A stretch of 64,000 nucleotides of DNA from Begonia masoniana (GCA_022432975.1 CM039503.1:47719259-47783258), one strand, 5' to 3'. Shown: positions 12,601 to 24,665, numbered from the stretch's first letter. The notes: generated from the sequence alone by a model not told the origin. Translations and numbers: made by a program.

Positions 12601-12842
12601 AAAGTTTTTTCATTTGCGATTGGTAGATGTTCTTTGATTTTCAATTCCCTCAGCCAAATGTTTTAACATTCTGTCTTTTGTTAATGTTACTTACTTAATG
12701 GGTTTTTCGTTGAATGATCGAGGATTTAAAGATAAAATTTTTATTATTGAGAGTAATGTCAAAATTTTTCGTAAAATTTCTCAGTCCAGTCCTATGTCAT
12801 GGGTAACAAATTGGGTTTGGGAGACTCGGGGTGTTACAGTTA

Positions 12843-12854
12843 TGGTATCAGAGC
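12843..12854 (+). other. Primer-binding site for initiator Met tRNA
   Basis: TGGTATCAGAGC is the classic complement of the plant initiator methionine tRNA 3' end. It lies four bases after the 5' LTR end, as expected for minus-strand priming. Confidence 0.95.
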
Positions 12855-13000
12855 AAAACTGGGTTCTAAAATCGATTCTGCAGACTGCCTTCCAGCACAG
12901 ATTGTCACATGAGCACACTCCAACAACTGTAAGTGTTTACGATTTTAGTAATAATATTAAGTTAAGATGTGTTTATGACTATTTGTTCAGGAGTCTCAAA

Positions 13001-13980
13001 ATGGTAAGAGGTCAACAAAGAGAGAACAATGAGGATAGTAACATCATCGCTCAGCTAACCGAGTTAGTTATTCGCCAGTCCCGCCAAATTGAACAGTGGG
13101 TGGCTACTAGAGAAGAGCAAGGGAATTCTAGCTCGAATACGACTCACGACCATGGAAGCTAGCGTTTTCACCGCCTTCGACCTCCAGTATTCAATGGTCA
13201 AGTTTCGAATCCTATTTATGCTGAAGAGTGGATTCGAACAATTGATGACATGTTCAAGTATGCCAAGGTCGAAGAAGGAGACAAGGTCACATGTGCTGTT
13301 TTTCATCTTGCATTGGGGGCAAGGCATTGGTGGGACTCAATTCAGAGTACTACGAATGCGGAAACTATGACTTTGGCGTGGTTTAAGATGGCTTTCTTTG
13401 ACAAGTATTTTAGCCGAGCAGTTCGGGCCAGCAAAAAGATGGAGTTCATGCAGCTGCGCCAAACTGGTTCTATGGCTAATTACATCTGTAAGTTTGAGGC
13501 CCTGTCCAGGTTTGCACCCCGTCTGGTGGATGATGAGGAAGACAAGATTCACCAGTTTTTCCATGGACTGAAGCCGAGCCTCTTCCAGGGAGTGAAGACT
13601 GCAGGAATCCATAACATACCTTATTCCGAAGTGGCTGCTAAGGCTTTGGAATTGGAAGAAGTTGAGTTAACAGTACAAGGGCAACGTGAACCACCAAGGA
13701 AGTTCATCAAGGAGACTCAGCCACCACCGCGCCAGGGCAGAGGTTGGCAACCACAACCGAATAGAGGACCGCAACAACAACAGAAAGGTATAAAGAGACC
13801 CTTCAATCCAAATGATGACCAAGGAAAAGGAAAGCGACCTCTAGCTCCTCTATGTTCCACCTGCCAGAAGAACCACCATGGGGAATGCAAATTATATTCT
13901 GGCCATTGCTAAATATGTAACAAGGTTGGATGCATGGTCAGAGATTGCCCCATGCCGCCAGACCCAAATCGAGCGAGAGT
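13001..13980 (+). pseudogene. Gypsy gag, two in-frame stops
   Basis: The frame opens at ATG 13001 (MVRGQQREN) and runs through a retrotransposon gag core (about 13170-13700: PPVFNGQ, AEEWI-T-DDMF, CAVFHLALGARHWWDSI, TLAWFKMAFFDKYF). A proline, glutamine and arginine-rich linker follows, then a knuckle region. One in-frame TAG at 13160-13162 and one TAA at 13910-13912, inside the knuckle, break it. The final knuckle also reads CNKVGCMVRDC, with Cys where the CCHC histidine should be. Apart from these point changes the frame is unshifted across gag. Confidence 0.9.
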
Positions 13981-14021
13981 AGCGCTAAGAGTCTATGCTT
14001 TAATAGGAGGATGAGGATGCG

Positions 14022-16978
14022 GTGCAGCATACGGTCATAACTGGTACAATTATGATCTGTGGTATTTCTACTTATACACTTATAGATACGGGAGCCACAC
14101 ACTCGTTTGTATCAACCCTGTTTGTATGTCAGCATAGGTTAGAACTCTTACCAGCCGATAGGTCATATAGTGTTATGTTACCGTCAGGGAAGTCTTTACA
14201 TTCAGAACAGATAGTGAAAGGTGATATTGTGTCTTTAGGAGATAAGAAGTTATATGTAGAACTAATCGTAATTGATATGAAGGGATATGAAGTCAGACTA
14301 GGAATGGATTGGTTATTCAGACATTATGCCATGATAAGTTGTAGGTCTGGATTGGTTGAATTCCGACCCCCCAAACGGAGATCAATATTTCTTCCAAGCT
14401 ATCCCAAAAATAAGTAAAATACCGATTATATCCTCCCTAGAAACTCAACGGCTACTGAGGGGTGGTTGTGAAAGTTATCTAGCTAGCATAATTGATGTCC
14501 AGGTCAAGAATAAGGTAGAACTTCAAGATATTCCTATAGTCCGAGAGTTTCCAGAAGCCTTTTTGGATAACTTTCCCGGGTTACCACCTGATAGAGAAAT
14601 TGAGTTTGTAATCGATACATATCCTGAGGCATTACCTGTGTCTAAGAACCCTTACTGCATGGCACCTGTTGAACTGAAGGAGTTAAAAGTCCAACTACAG
14701 GAATTAGTAGACAAGGGATTTATACACCCTAGTTGTTCTCCCTGGGGTGCACCTGTCCTATTTAATAGAAGAAAGATGGTTCTCTTAGAATGTGCATAGA
14801 TTATAGAGAACTGAACAAGTTAACGATCAAGAATAAATATCCCTTACCCCGAATTGATGACTTATTTGACCAACTACAAGGAGCTAAGGTATTTTCAAAA
14901 ATTGACTTACGTTTGGGTTATTACCAAATGAAGGTTAAGGAGAGTGATATACCAAAGACAGCATTCAGAACCCAATATGGACACTATTAATTTCTTGTGA
15001 TGTCGTTTGGATTGACAAATGCACCTGCAGCTTTTATGGACTTGATGAACTGTGTGTTTCATGAATATTTGGACAAGTTTGTGATTGTGTTTATAGATGA
15101 CATCCTAATTTACTCACGGACTAAAGCTGACCATGAAAAATACTTAAGAGTAGTTTTAACGACATTAAAACAGCAGCAACTCTATGCCAAGTTGTCCAAA
15201 TGTGAGTTCTGGTTGGATAAGGTCAACTTTCTAGGCCATGTCATTTCTGCTGAGGGCATATCTGTAGATCCAACCAAAATTCAGGCAGTAAAAGATTGGC
15301 CACAGCCGAGGAACGCCAATGAAGTCTGTAGTTTCCTTGGATTGGCAGACTATTACAGAAAGTTCATCAAGGGATTTTCTTTAATTGCCAAGCCTTTAAC
15401 TAGTTTAACAAAGAAGGACACCAAATACTCTTGGAATGGAGCTTGTGAAGATAGCCTCCAGACACTAAAACTGAATTTGACGACAACCCATCTTTTGACA
15501 CTCCCAACTGAGGAAGGGAGATTTAGTGTTTATTGTGACGCATCCAAAGTTGGTCTGGGATGTGTTCTAATGCAAGAAGGCAAGGTTGTGGCATATACCT
15601 CCAGGCAGTTGAAGTGTTACGAGCAGAATTACCACACTCACGATTTGAAATTAGCTGCAGTTGTCTTTGCATTAAAGATTTGGAGACATTATTTGTATGG
15701 TCAGCATTGTAAAGTGTTTTCTGACCATAAAAGCCTGAAATACCTCTTTACTCAAAATGAATTAAACATGAGACAAAGACGTTGGTTGGAGTTCGTTAAG
15801 GATTATGACTTTGAAATTAAGTATCACCCGAGTAAGGCTAATGTTGTAGCCGATGCATTAAGCAGAATATCAAAGACAATACAGCCTGCAGTGTCAACCA
15901 TGTCATTACCCTTGAAGGTTGAGATTCAGAAATTCGAGTTGGAGATAGTTCCGGAGCTATCAGCATTGGTTTCGGCATTATTTATTCGGTCAACTATTTT
16001 GGATAAGATTAAAGAGGCGCAACAGAAGGATTCAAAGGAGAAGAATATCATAGTGTGTAAGTTGAAGGACGCCTCCTCTGAGTTCAGTCTCTCCAAGGAT
16101 GGTATTTTGAAATTTAGGAATCGATGGTATGTTCCAAGTGATGAAGAATTACGTAGGTTGATCTTGGCCGAGGCGCACTCGTCTCCCTTTTCTGTACACC
16201 CTGGTAATACCAAGATGCATCGGGACTTAAAGTTACTTTACTGGTGGCCAAATTTGAAAAGGGATGTTGCCAAGTATGTGGAGTCGTGTTTGGTATGCCA
16301 ACAAGTTAAAGCAGAGTATCAACGTCCAGGAGGTACCCTTCAACCCTTACCGATCCCCGAATGGAAGTGGAAAAACATTGCTATGGATTTTGTTGTAGGA
16401 TTACCTAAGACAACTAAAGGTCATGATAGCATCTGGGTTGTGGTTGATAGAATGACGAAATCAGCTCACTTCCTACCTGTAAAGACAACTTACACGATGG
16501 ACCAGCTTGCTAACCTGTATGTTCAGGAAATTATCAGATTGCATGGGATTCCGATATCCATTGTCTCCGATCGTGATCCCAGGTTCACCTTGAGGTTTTG
16601 GAAAAGTCTTCAAGGCACGTTAGGAACAAAATTATCCTTCAGCACTGCTTTTCACCCTCAGACTGATGGACAATCCGAACGGACAATTCAGACACTCGAG
16701 GATATGTTAAGGGCGTGTGTGTTGGATTTCCAGGCATCTTGGAGTCGATGCCTGCCAGTGGTTGGATTCTCCTACAACAATAGTTTTCAGTCCACCATTG
16801 GTATAGCACCATACGAAGCATTGTATGGAAGGAAATGCAGATCACCCTTATATTGGGACGAAGTTGGCGAAGCAAAACTTCTAGACCCTGAAATTTTGCA
16901 GCAGATATCTGACAAGATCGCCATTATTAGGAAAAGAATGATGACAGCACAAAGCCGACAGAAGAGTTATGCTGACCA
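14022..16978 (+). pseudogene. Gypsy protease, RT, RNase H and integrase (broken)
   Basis: Protease: LIDTGATHSF near 14085. RT starts near 14790 with [21 protein letters not shown]. The polymerase motif reads VFIDDIL at about 15090. RNase [16 protein letters not shown] near 15535. Integrase: the HHCC zinc region about 16170-16300, then [27 protein letters not shown] and [12 protein letters not shown] carrying the DDE residues. A frameshift separates protease from RT and a second frame change lies near 14790. A TAA at 14988-14990 replaces the usual Glu codon after YGHY. From 14997 to about 16975 the frame is open, so decay is light and the element is fairly young. The open frame continues past 16980 only by chance into unrelated LTR sequence. 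Confidence 0.92.
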
Positions 16979-16990
16979 AAATACACCGCG

Positions 16991-17230
16991 CTGTCCCGAC
17001 TCGAAATGTAACTGCCCGAGACAGTCGATCGATACACCGCGCTGCCATCAGCACGTCGCCACCGCTCCAGCTCGTCCCAGATGCGGGGCCCACAAGTTAC
17101 ATTTCAGCCACTGTCTCGACTCGAAGTGCAACCGCCCGAGGCAGTCGGTCGATACACCGCGCTGCCATCGGCACGTCGCCACCGCTCCAGCTTGTCCCGG
17201 AAGCGGGGCCCACAGTCACACTCCAGCCCA
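16991..17230. repeat. 120-bp tandem duplication
   Basis: Two adjacent GC-rich copies (16991-17110 and 17111-17230) share GATACACCGCGCTGCCATC, CACGTCGCCACCGCTCCAGC and GCGGGGCCCAC with a few substitutions. They lie in the truncated minus-strand LTR. The gypsy pol frame runs through them, giving a false C-terminal extension. Confidence 0.9.
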
Positions 17231-17388
17231 CTGTCGCTTATCCACACCGTACCTCACCTCCTCTACTCTTCCTCGTGCTTAAAAACATGCTCAAAACATT
17301 TTGCGTAGCTTTTAAAACATGATGCATGCTGACCATAACGTACTCACAACGACTGCACACACACATCACACACGTACCTACGACCCGA

Positions 17389-18162
17389 CTGACTCACCAC
17401 CTACGCACGACTGACTCACCACCTACGCACGACTGACTCACCACCTACGCACGACTGACTCACCACCTACGCACGACTGACTCACCACCTACGCACGACT
17501 GACTCACCACCTACGCACGACTGACTCACCACCTACGCACGACTGACTCACCACCTACGCACGACTGACTCACCACCTACGCACGACTGACTCACCACCT
17601 ACGCACGACTGACTCACCACCTACGCACGACTGACTCACCACCTACGCACGACTGACTCACCACCTACGCACGACTGACTCACCACCTACGCACGACTGA
17701 CTCACCACCTACGCACGACTGACTCACCACCTACGCACGACTGACTCACCACCTACGCACGACTGACTCACCACCTACGCACGACTGACTCACCACCTAC
17801 GCACGACTGACTCACCACCTACGCACGACTGACTCACCACCTACGCACGACTGACTCACCACCTACGCACGACTGACTCACCACCTACGCACGACTGACT
17901 CACCACCTACGCACGACTGACTCACCACCTACGCACGACTGACTCACCACCTACGCACGACTGACTCACCACCTACGCACGACTGACTCACCACCTACGC
18001 ACGACTGACTCACCACCTACGCACGACTGACTCACCACCTACGCACGACTGACTCACCACCTACGCACGACTGACTCACCACCTACGCACGACTGACTCA
18101 CCACCTACGCACGACTGACTCACCACCTACGCACGACTGACTCACCACCTACGCACAACTGA
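17389..18162. repeat. 22-bp minisatellite, about 34 near-perfect units
   Basis: The unit CTCACCACCTACGCACGACTGA repeats with an exact 22-bp period. CTACGCACG occurs at 17401 and every 22 bases to 18127, and a variant unit with ACAACT follows at 18149. The units are essentially identical, so the array is young or homogenised. It sits inside an LTR rather than as a free satellite. The count may be collapsed or expanded in the assembly. Confidence 0.97.
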
Positions 18163-18860
18163 CCCACAACCTCACCAGACTCACAACCTGCATACCATGA
18201 CCAATTAATGATGATTTCACCTCCACATCGCATCACGCACGTACCTACGACTCACAACCTGCATACCATGACCCACAACCTCACCAAACTCACAACCTAT
18301 GCACGAATGACCCACAACCTCACCAGACTCACCACCTACGCACGACTGACTCACCACCTACGCACGACTGACTCACCACCTACGCAACTGACTCACAACC
18401 TCACCAGACTCACAACATACCTCTAACAACGACTACCCATACTCATACGTACTTATGGCCACAACGCACACAAGACTCACAGCCTACACACTATGACCAA
18501 CTATCGACGACTTCTCGTCCACATCCGTACCTACGACCCACTACGTACACAAGACTCACAACATACCACTAACGACGATTACACATACACATACGTACCT
18601 ATGGCCACAACACACACAAGATTCACATCCTACACACTATGACTAACTATCAACGACTTCTCGTCCACATTCGTACCTACGACCCACCACATATGCAAGA
18701 CTCACAACATACCACTAACGATGACTACACACACACATACGTACCTATGGCCACAACACACACAAGACTCACATCCTACACACTAACAACGACTACACGT
18801 ACACATCGCATACTGACTACTCAAGACATACACACAACTCACAACATGCAAACAACTGTG
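18163..18860. repeat. Degenerate repeats flanking the minisatellite
   Basis: Longer, looser repeats of the same base composition (ACTCACAACCT, CACACAAGACTCACA, TACGTACCTA) follow the perfect array. Segments of about 120 bp beginning ACTATGACCAACTATC recur near 18491 and 18633. The open frames here (18208-18426, 18639-18866) are repeat artefacts. Confidence 0.75.
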
Positions 18861-19122
18861 GTGTAGGCCCTTCTGGGCGACTCTCAGGCATTTACACCCA
18901 CACTACTACTTACCTGGCCTCCCAGCTCGCTGAGGATGGTCGGTTCCCTGTCCACCTACGGCTCGACCTACGACAAATATTCAAACTTCATTAAAATCAA
19001 GCTTACATCCACCAAGTTACCCTCAAACTACTATTTCTAGCCTAACCCAACTAAATTCTAACTAAACGGGCCACTAATTTGGGTTCGGTAAAAACCGACC
19101 TGAAACTTTGGACGTGCGTAAC

Positions 19123-21620
19123 TGTAACATCCGATTTTTACAGGATTTTATAAATTCAGTATATAATGGCATTTTGTTAATATGTCAAATCAAGTCCATT
19201 TTACTAAAAGAAAACGTTATTACGATCCTAATAATTAATAAGGATTTTCAAAAAAATTTAGGAATTTTAGGAGTTTAACGCTAAGTTTACGAGAATTACG
19301 TTTATCGTAATATAAAGGATACTTTGGTAAAAATAGTAAACGGAGTCCGAATTGCGAACGGACAGTTTTAATAGAACCCTGATAATAAGTTGAAGTTATT
19401 GGTGAAATAAAGAAATTTGGAAAAACCGAATCGTTGGAGAATTAACGAAATGAAGGACGAAATTAATATAAAAACAATGGAAGGGCGAAATGGTAATTTG
19501 CAAAGTTAAATTTAATTAAAAATCACACTTTTCTTTCTTCTTCTCCACGCTTGCACGAAGCCTTCTGCGAAAAAAAAAATAGCTCCAGGCGACTTTTATC
19601 GCCTCTCCTCCGGCGTTCCATTTCCGGCGACTTCTCCTCCTCCGTTTGTCTTCCGTTCTTGTTTTCCCCTCCAATCGACTGCTCTAGGTAAGGTTCTATG
19701 GTTTAGGAAGGTTTATTTCAATTTTTACGAAGTTTAAACGATTAGGGTTTCGTTTTGAGTTTCGTTGAAACGTGATTTAGGGTTTGAAATTAATTGGTTT
19801 ACCGTAGTTGTGAATATAATGGACATATTGAGTGTTGTTGGACGAAGTTAATCGATTTAGGACGAATGTTAGAGATTTGACAAATTTTTGAGTTTTGGGG
19901 AAAACTCGTTAATGGTGATTTCGAGGTATTGAGCGTTAATTGTTGGATAAAATGTCTCGTTGAGCTAAGTTAGAATTTTAGGAAAAATTTCTTTAGTTAA
20001 GGTTTCGTTAATTTGGACATTTAATAGTTTAAACTCGTTTTAACGACAATGTTGCGAAATTGCCTTAGGTGACCAAGCTCGTGGACGGAGCTTGGATTGC
20101 AACTGGACACGAGGTAAGTTCTCGTGACTTACTCTGGCCGATTGGCCTACACCGTACATCAAGGTCGCGTCGTGGATCTTTGATTATTTGTTTGTTTAAA
20201 TGCTTTGGTTGGGTAGTTAGGATTAGTTCTTTTATAGGATATGCTTTTAATTGCTTTTATTGTCTTGATGGTACTTATGATGTATGTTTACTTTATGCAT
20301 TTAACTATTCATGCATCACGTCTTTTAAAATAGCATGAAAACGGATTTCTGCACGTGTTTAAGAAAATGAAATGAACGAACGAAATGAATCTATGTAATC
20401 TGTTATCTGGTCATGCGAGGTGGGGCTCAGGCATGGCTGTTTACGGATGTAAGCGTGTAACCCCCCCCCCCCCCCCCTCCGGTTAGGTGAAGAGGGCAGT
20501 CCAACCGCAGGATGTGTTCTCTCCATCTAATAGGCTGAGACCTCGGTGACATTCTGTTTGCGACATAATGATAAGAAAATGTTGCATGATTTCTGAAACT
20601 CATACGCACAGCATGCATTGCATTTACGAAATTTACTGAGCCTTTAGCTCATAGTGTGTCTGTATGGTGTAAGTGATATCGAAGCAGGTGAGGACGACGT
20701 TTCTCCTCCTGAAGCATGAGTCCACTTGAAGAAGAATGATCGCGGGAGTGTGCTGGCGCAGTCGAGGCGTTTCATGACCCGTGGGAACATATGTAGGTAT
20801 TTTGGGTTATTTTGGATACAAAACGTTTAAGGAAAATATTTGTACATATAGAACATTATAGGATGTTTGGATCTGGACTAGTTAATAGGTTTATGTTTTA
20901 AAGTTTTTAAACGTTTTGGAAACTTGTTTTGTAAGTGTTTGGTAATAGGGATATGTTCGGTTTTTAAATACATCAATGCAATTCATTTTCGTGAAAACGT
21001 ATTTCGTGTTAAATGCGTCTCGAGCCGGTTTTGAGTGAGATTATGGAGGACGTAGGAGTATCGGATGGTTTGATGTCAAATGGTATTGTGAAGGTGTATG
21101 TGGAGTTAGTAGTAATTGAGGAAGAAAAATGGTTATGTGTTTAAGTTCGTATGCAGGGAAGAAGAAGAAAGAAAAGGGAGGGAGGGGAGCCGAGCTCTCT
21201 GGAAAAATTCCAGAGAGCTTGGCGATCGATCACCTGTTTCAGGCGATCGAATCGCCTCCCCCTTTTGGTCACTGCCGGGCGATCGCTGGGCAAAATGATC
21301 GATCGCCCCTCAGCTTTTTCAACTGGCGATCGATCGCCTGTTTTGGGCGATCGATCGCCCCTGATTTTGGGACGTTTTTGCCCTTGTTTTGTCTGTTTTC
21401 ACTGCTTCAATTGTTTTATATGTTTTTATTGTTTATTTAGTTGGTTTTAAGGTTTGTTTTAAACGGTTTTCTAAACGATTATAATGATTTCGATTTCAAT
21501 TCAAATTCCGCTCTAATGTTTTAAAAAAAATGATTTTCCGCTTGATCGTAATAAAGTGTATCTCAGGATAAAAAATAAATAAATACGGTAAAAATTAGGA
21601 ATAGTATAAGGGTCGCTACA
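19123..21620 (+). repeat. Solo LTR (family B), 2498 bp
   Basis: It begins TGTAACATCCG at 19123 and ends GGGTCGCTACA at 21620. It is flanked by a perfect 5-bp duplication GTAAC (19118-19122 and 21621-21625). It carries no gag or pol. Internal features are a pyrimidine-rich leader at 19530-19690, a run of 17 C at 20461-20477, and a cluster of GGCGATCGATCGCC-like palindromes at 21220-21360. It is nested in the minus-strand LTR. The partial LTR starting at 63582 on the minus strand has the same terminal sequence (TGTAGCGACCC). Confidence 0.93.
21218..21362. repeat. GATCGC palindrome cluster in LTR
   Basis: At least six copies of GATCGATC/GCGATCGC type palindromes occur in about 145 bp (for example near 21222, 21243, 21278, 21298, 21325 and 21348). 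A functionally similar but different cluster lies in the LTR at 63820-63935. Confidence 0.85.
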
Positions 21621-22263
21621 GTAACTTTCGCGTCGGTTATCGGAATCGAGCGATTCCAGCGGCCACGTACTCCTCTAATAGCCTAGTTTAACCTGCCTAA
21701 AACAAATGACCGTCGCTAGGTCAAAATGGCAAAAATTCGATTCTGCCTTAAACTGAAAATTTTCCCTTTTCTGGTTTTCTATCAATTTTCACCCTGTTTT
21801 CTCACCAATCAACCACATTTACCCTCAATTAGTATAATCTAACCAAAAACCCTGAGAATACACAGCAAAACTCAAAATGCCCGAACAGGGCTTGCTGCAT
21901 TTTGCCCAAACAGGGCTCTTCATGGCCAAGCGACCATAGCCAGTCCAAGGGTCGACAAACCCACGCCGGAAGCAGCTAATTTTGGCCGGTGATCGGAGCT
22001 CAAACCAGCTCGTCACCCTCGGCCCCGAACAGAATCGAAAACAGGGAAAAAAGGGGACTTACCGTTCGATCTTGTGCGCGAAGACGGCTAGAAATGACAG
22101 CCTTGGAATCGCCGATGTTGTCTGGCCGGAAAACGTCAGAAATCACCGGTGAACGGCGCCGAACGTCGCCCTCCCCCCTCGTCTCCGCTCGGGTCTCCCG
22201 CGTTCGCAAGGCAGAATGGCTTTCGAAGCCATTCTGCTATTTTAAGAGAAAACCTAATGTTTT

Positions 22264-22613
22264 CTAATTGCCATTTTGCCCTCCCGTAAATTTAGCCCCT
22301 CCAAAACTCCGTTAAATCCCGTTCTTTGACCGTTAAATTTCTATAAATTGACTCTCACCTCACCCTCGGTCTAACTCCTCCACCGAACCTCCCAAGAAAT
22401 AATTTAATTAACCCAATAGCTAACCTAACTTAATATCTAATTGCCATTTTGCCCTCCCGTAAATTTGGCCCCTCCAAAACTCCGTTAAATCTCATTCTTG
22501 GACCGTTAAATTTCTATAAATTGACTCTCACCTCACCCTCGGTCTAACTCCTCCACCGAACCTCCCTAGAAATAATTTAATTAACCCAATAGCTAACCTA
22601 ACTTAAATTAATT
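22264..22613. repeat. About 175-bp tandem duplication at LTR end
   Basis: Two adjacent copies, each starting TCTAATTGCCATTTTGCCC (22263 and 22437) and ending near GCTAACCTAACTTAA, with few differences. They lie near the start (minus strand) of the outer LTR. Confidence 0.9.
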
Positions 22614-22642
22614 AAGTTACCCAAAAAATCTGAGGTATTACA

Positions 22643-24623
22643 TTGATAATTTGATTTAGTTAGTTGAATTTAATATGAATGTTTGATAGTTAAATTTACT
22701 ATTTAGTTTGGATTTTATAGTATTGTATTTATTTTGGAAGTTGAATTAAGTTTTTTAGACTTAATTTTAATCATAGATAGTTGGATTAATATATGTGGAT
22801 TTTATTTTTCATTCTTTCGATTTATTTGTAAATGTTTTGAAAATGAAAAAAAAAAAATCAAAATTGTTGGGTTGGGAAGAACCGGTACCGGACCATAAAG
22901 TTCAGCCCGGTTTAGGTTTAGGTTCGGTACCGGTTCCTCCCAGGGCTGGTTTTGGAACAAAAAAAAATTATCCAGAAAAGGCCAATCAGGTTCCGATTTT
23001 GTCCCAAAACAGACTGGCCCGGACCACAACCATCTCTATTTACAAACATATCTAAGAGGACAAATAAAGCCTGTAGGCTTGATTAGGTTAAGCACATTAT
23101 AATTGTCATTCATATTTCAAAAACTCTTTTTGAAAACAGAGTTAAATTGAAATAAAATAATTAATTTTAATTCGATTATTTCTAATCGGGAAATTAGAGT
23201 ATTTTTTGTTTTTCAAAAATGATATAATTTCACAAAATATACTATGTTTAGAACTATTCGTAGTAAGAAACAAGATCACATTTTTGTGCCGTGTTTTCTA
23301 CTGTTTCTTTTTTTTTTTTTTAATGAGAAACTACTTTTAGGTTGTCGACTTTAAGCAGTTGACGCGTTCTTGTTTTAAAGCAAATGCTTGAACTGGCTTA
23401 ATTATTTTAGCGATCAAAGTTAGGTACATAACCTAATAATAATAGATAATGAAGAAATTCCCTTTGCTTTTAATTATATTCTCTTAAAAGCTAAAACTCA
23501 CACAATATTCTCCTTTAATCCAACTAAACATTAGATTAATGTAAATAATATTTAAAATAATCTAATTTATATATCTTAAATAGTTGTAATTTGGAATCTC
23601 AATTCCTTTCCATTTGCGAGAATGTTTCTCTCATTTTTTTAATTATGCCTTTGAATGAGTTGCATTGCAATGACGTCATTTTATAAAAATTATCATGTAG
23701 ATGCCTCTTACTCTTCATCATCGATTCCATTAAATCATGGCATAAAAAACATTAAACAAGTAAATCTCAGGGGATACATGTTTTGGAGTCTCAATCTAAC
23801 TAGTATTATATTGTCTGTTCTATGTCAAAATTTACACAGTTTTATTTTTTGGTTTGACTACAAAATGTCTTATACTGGATTGAGAGGAAAATTTTTCATT
23901 CATCCCCACATTCCTAAACCAACGTAGGACTGTGTAATTCCTCTGTTATGAGTTGAGTCTTACAATTACCTGCTTAGTCTTACAATTACTTGATTAAACG
24001 TCTCTAGTTCAAATCTGTACGTGAAACCTTGATTTCATTTGCCTCCTTCATGGAAGATGGAAAAAATATAAATAAATAAATTACCCATAATATTTATGTC
24101 AGTTTTTCTGTTTAAATACATTTAAAAGAATTTTGAGTCGTCTTTATATTCACAGAGTATGATACTACATGTGTCATGTCTTTTCTTAACTTAAAGAGAA
24201 AAAAATGAGAATATTACTATGTCACTAAGTATTAGGTGCCAATTAATACATGAGAATCTAAAATTATTATAATTAGTGGGGATTATCGTAAAGTGACCAC
24301 GTACCTACGTATCTTTCTTATAACAATATAAATGTAATATTCTACGAGAAAATATATGATATGTATTTGGTGATAAGAAAGATTGAAGTTAACAAAGTAT
24401 GGAGGCAAAACAATTATCTTTTTTTTAGTAGAAAATGATGGGCTTATGCTTTTGTGAAAAACAAAAGGAGAGGTTAATATGAAAAGGCAAATCAACTAGA
24501 AAATGATGTTTCAATTGCATCTCTTGCTTGGGTTTCTATAGGCTCTAGCTCTAGGAAATTTTGACTTCTCTATGGGACATTCACGTGGCCTTGTTGTTGT
24601 GGCTTAGATTGTCAAAAGTGATT

Positions 24624-24665
<42 letters not shown>

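Larger units (their letters stand above)
10481..12838 (+). repeat. 5' LTR of the gypsy element (family A), 2358 bp
   Basis: It begins TGTAACACCCGAC at 10481, interrupting the copia gag, and ends GGGGTGTTACA at 12838, five bases before the primer-binding site. It contains a TATAAATA box (10642-10649), a leader CACTGTAGCC (about 10683) shared with the LTRs at 41747 and 61433, and a 63-bp tandem repeat (12300-12600). The motif ATCGGTAGATG and variants recur in the last third. The 5 bases before it are TGATG; the matching duplication on the other side is lost with the 3' LTR. Confidence 0.9.
10481..16978 (+). mobile_element. Ty3/gypsy retrotransposon, 5' LTR to integrase, 3' end lost
   Basis: The element has a complete 5' LTR (10481-12838), a primer-binding site (12843-12854), gag, protease, RT, RNase H and integrase on the plus strand, in the Ty3/gypsy order. 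Domain style (gag with CCHC, FIDD in RT, integrase with the WPNLKRDV and [12 protein letters not shown] type motifs) points to the Tekay/Del chromovirus group. Homology stops at about 16975, just after QKSYAD, before the expected C-terminal and chromodomain region. The 3' LTR is absent in this window. In-frame stops and frameshifts make it inactive. Confidence 0.92.
16979..22642 (-). repeat. Minus-strand LTR, left-truncated, with nested solo LTR
   Basis: The right edge at 22642 reads, on the minus strand, TGTAATACCTCAG, an LTR start. Going left it passes a tandem duplication, the nested solo LTR (19123-21620), a leader region, a CTTACCTGGC/GTGTAGGCCC segment (18860-18920) of the kind seen in the other gypsy LTRs, a 22-bp minisatellite, and a 120-bp duplication that abuts gypsy integrase at about 16978. 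There is no TG...CA left edge and no target duplication, so the left end is a deletion or recombination junction. The direct repeat ATGCTGACCA occurs at 16969 and again at 17326. Confidence 0.7.

Noticed and set aside
12367..12666. 99-residue cysteine-rich open frame
   Set aside because: It is a read-through of the 63-bp LTR repeat, whose length is a multiple of three; no start context or domain.
16979..17282. C-terminal extension of the gypsy polyprotein
   Set aside because: After QKSYAD the frame enters GC-rich duplicated LTR sequence and lacks integrase C-terminal or chromodomain residues.
17389..18162. Regular short repeat that might be taken for a CRISPR array
   Set aside because: The units are contiguous with no unique spacers, in a plant LTR; it is a minisatellite.
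20461..20477. Run of 17 C as a possible structured element
   Set aside because: A single homopolymer tract cannot by itself form a quadruplex with four strands' worth of spaced runs and is more likely slippage or a base-calling artefact.
21129..21450. Three overlapping plus-strand frames
   Set aside because: They cover the GATCGC palindrome cluster of a solo LTR and are repeat-driven.
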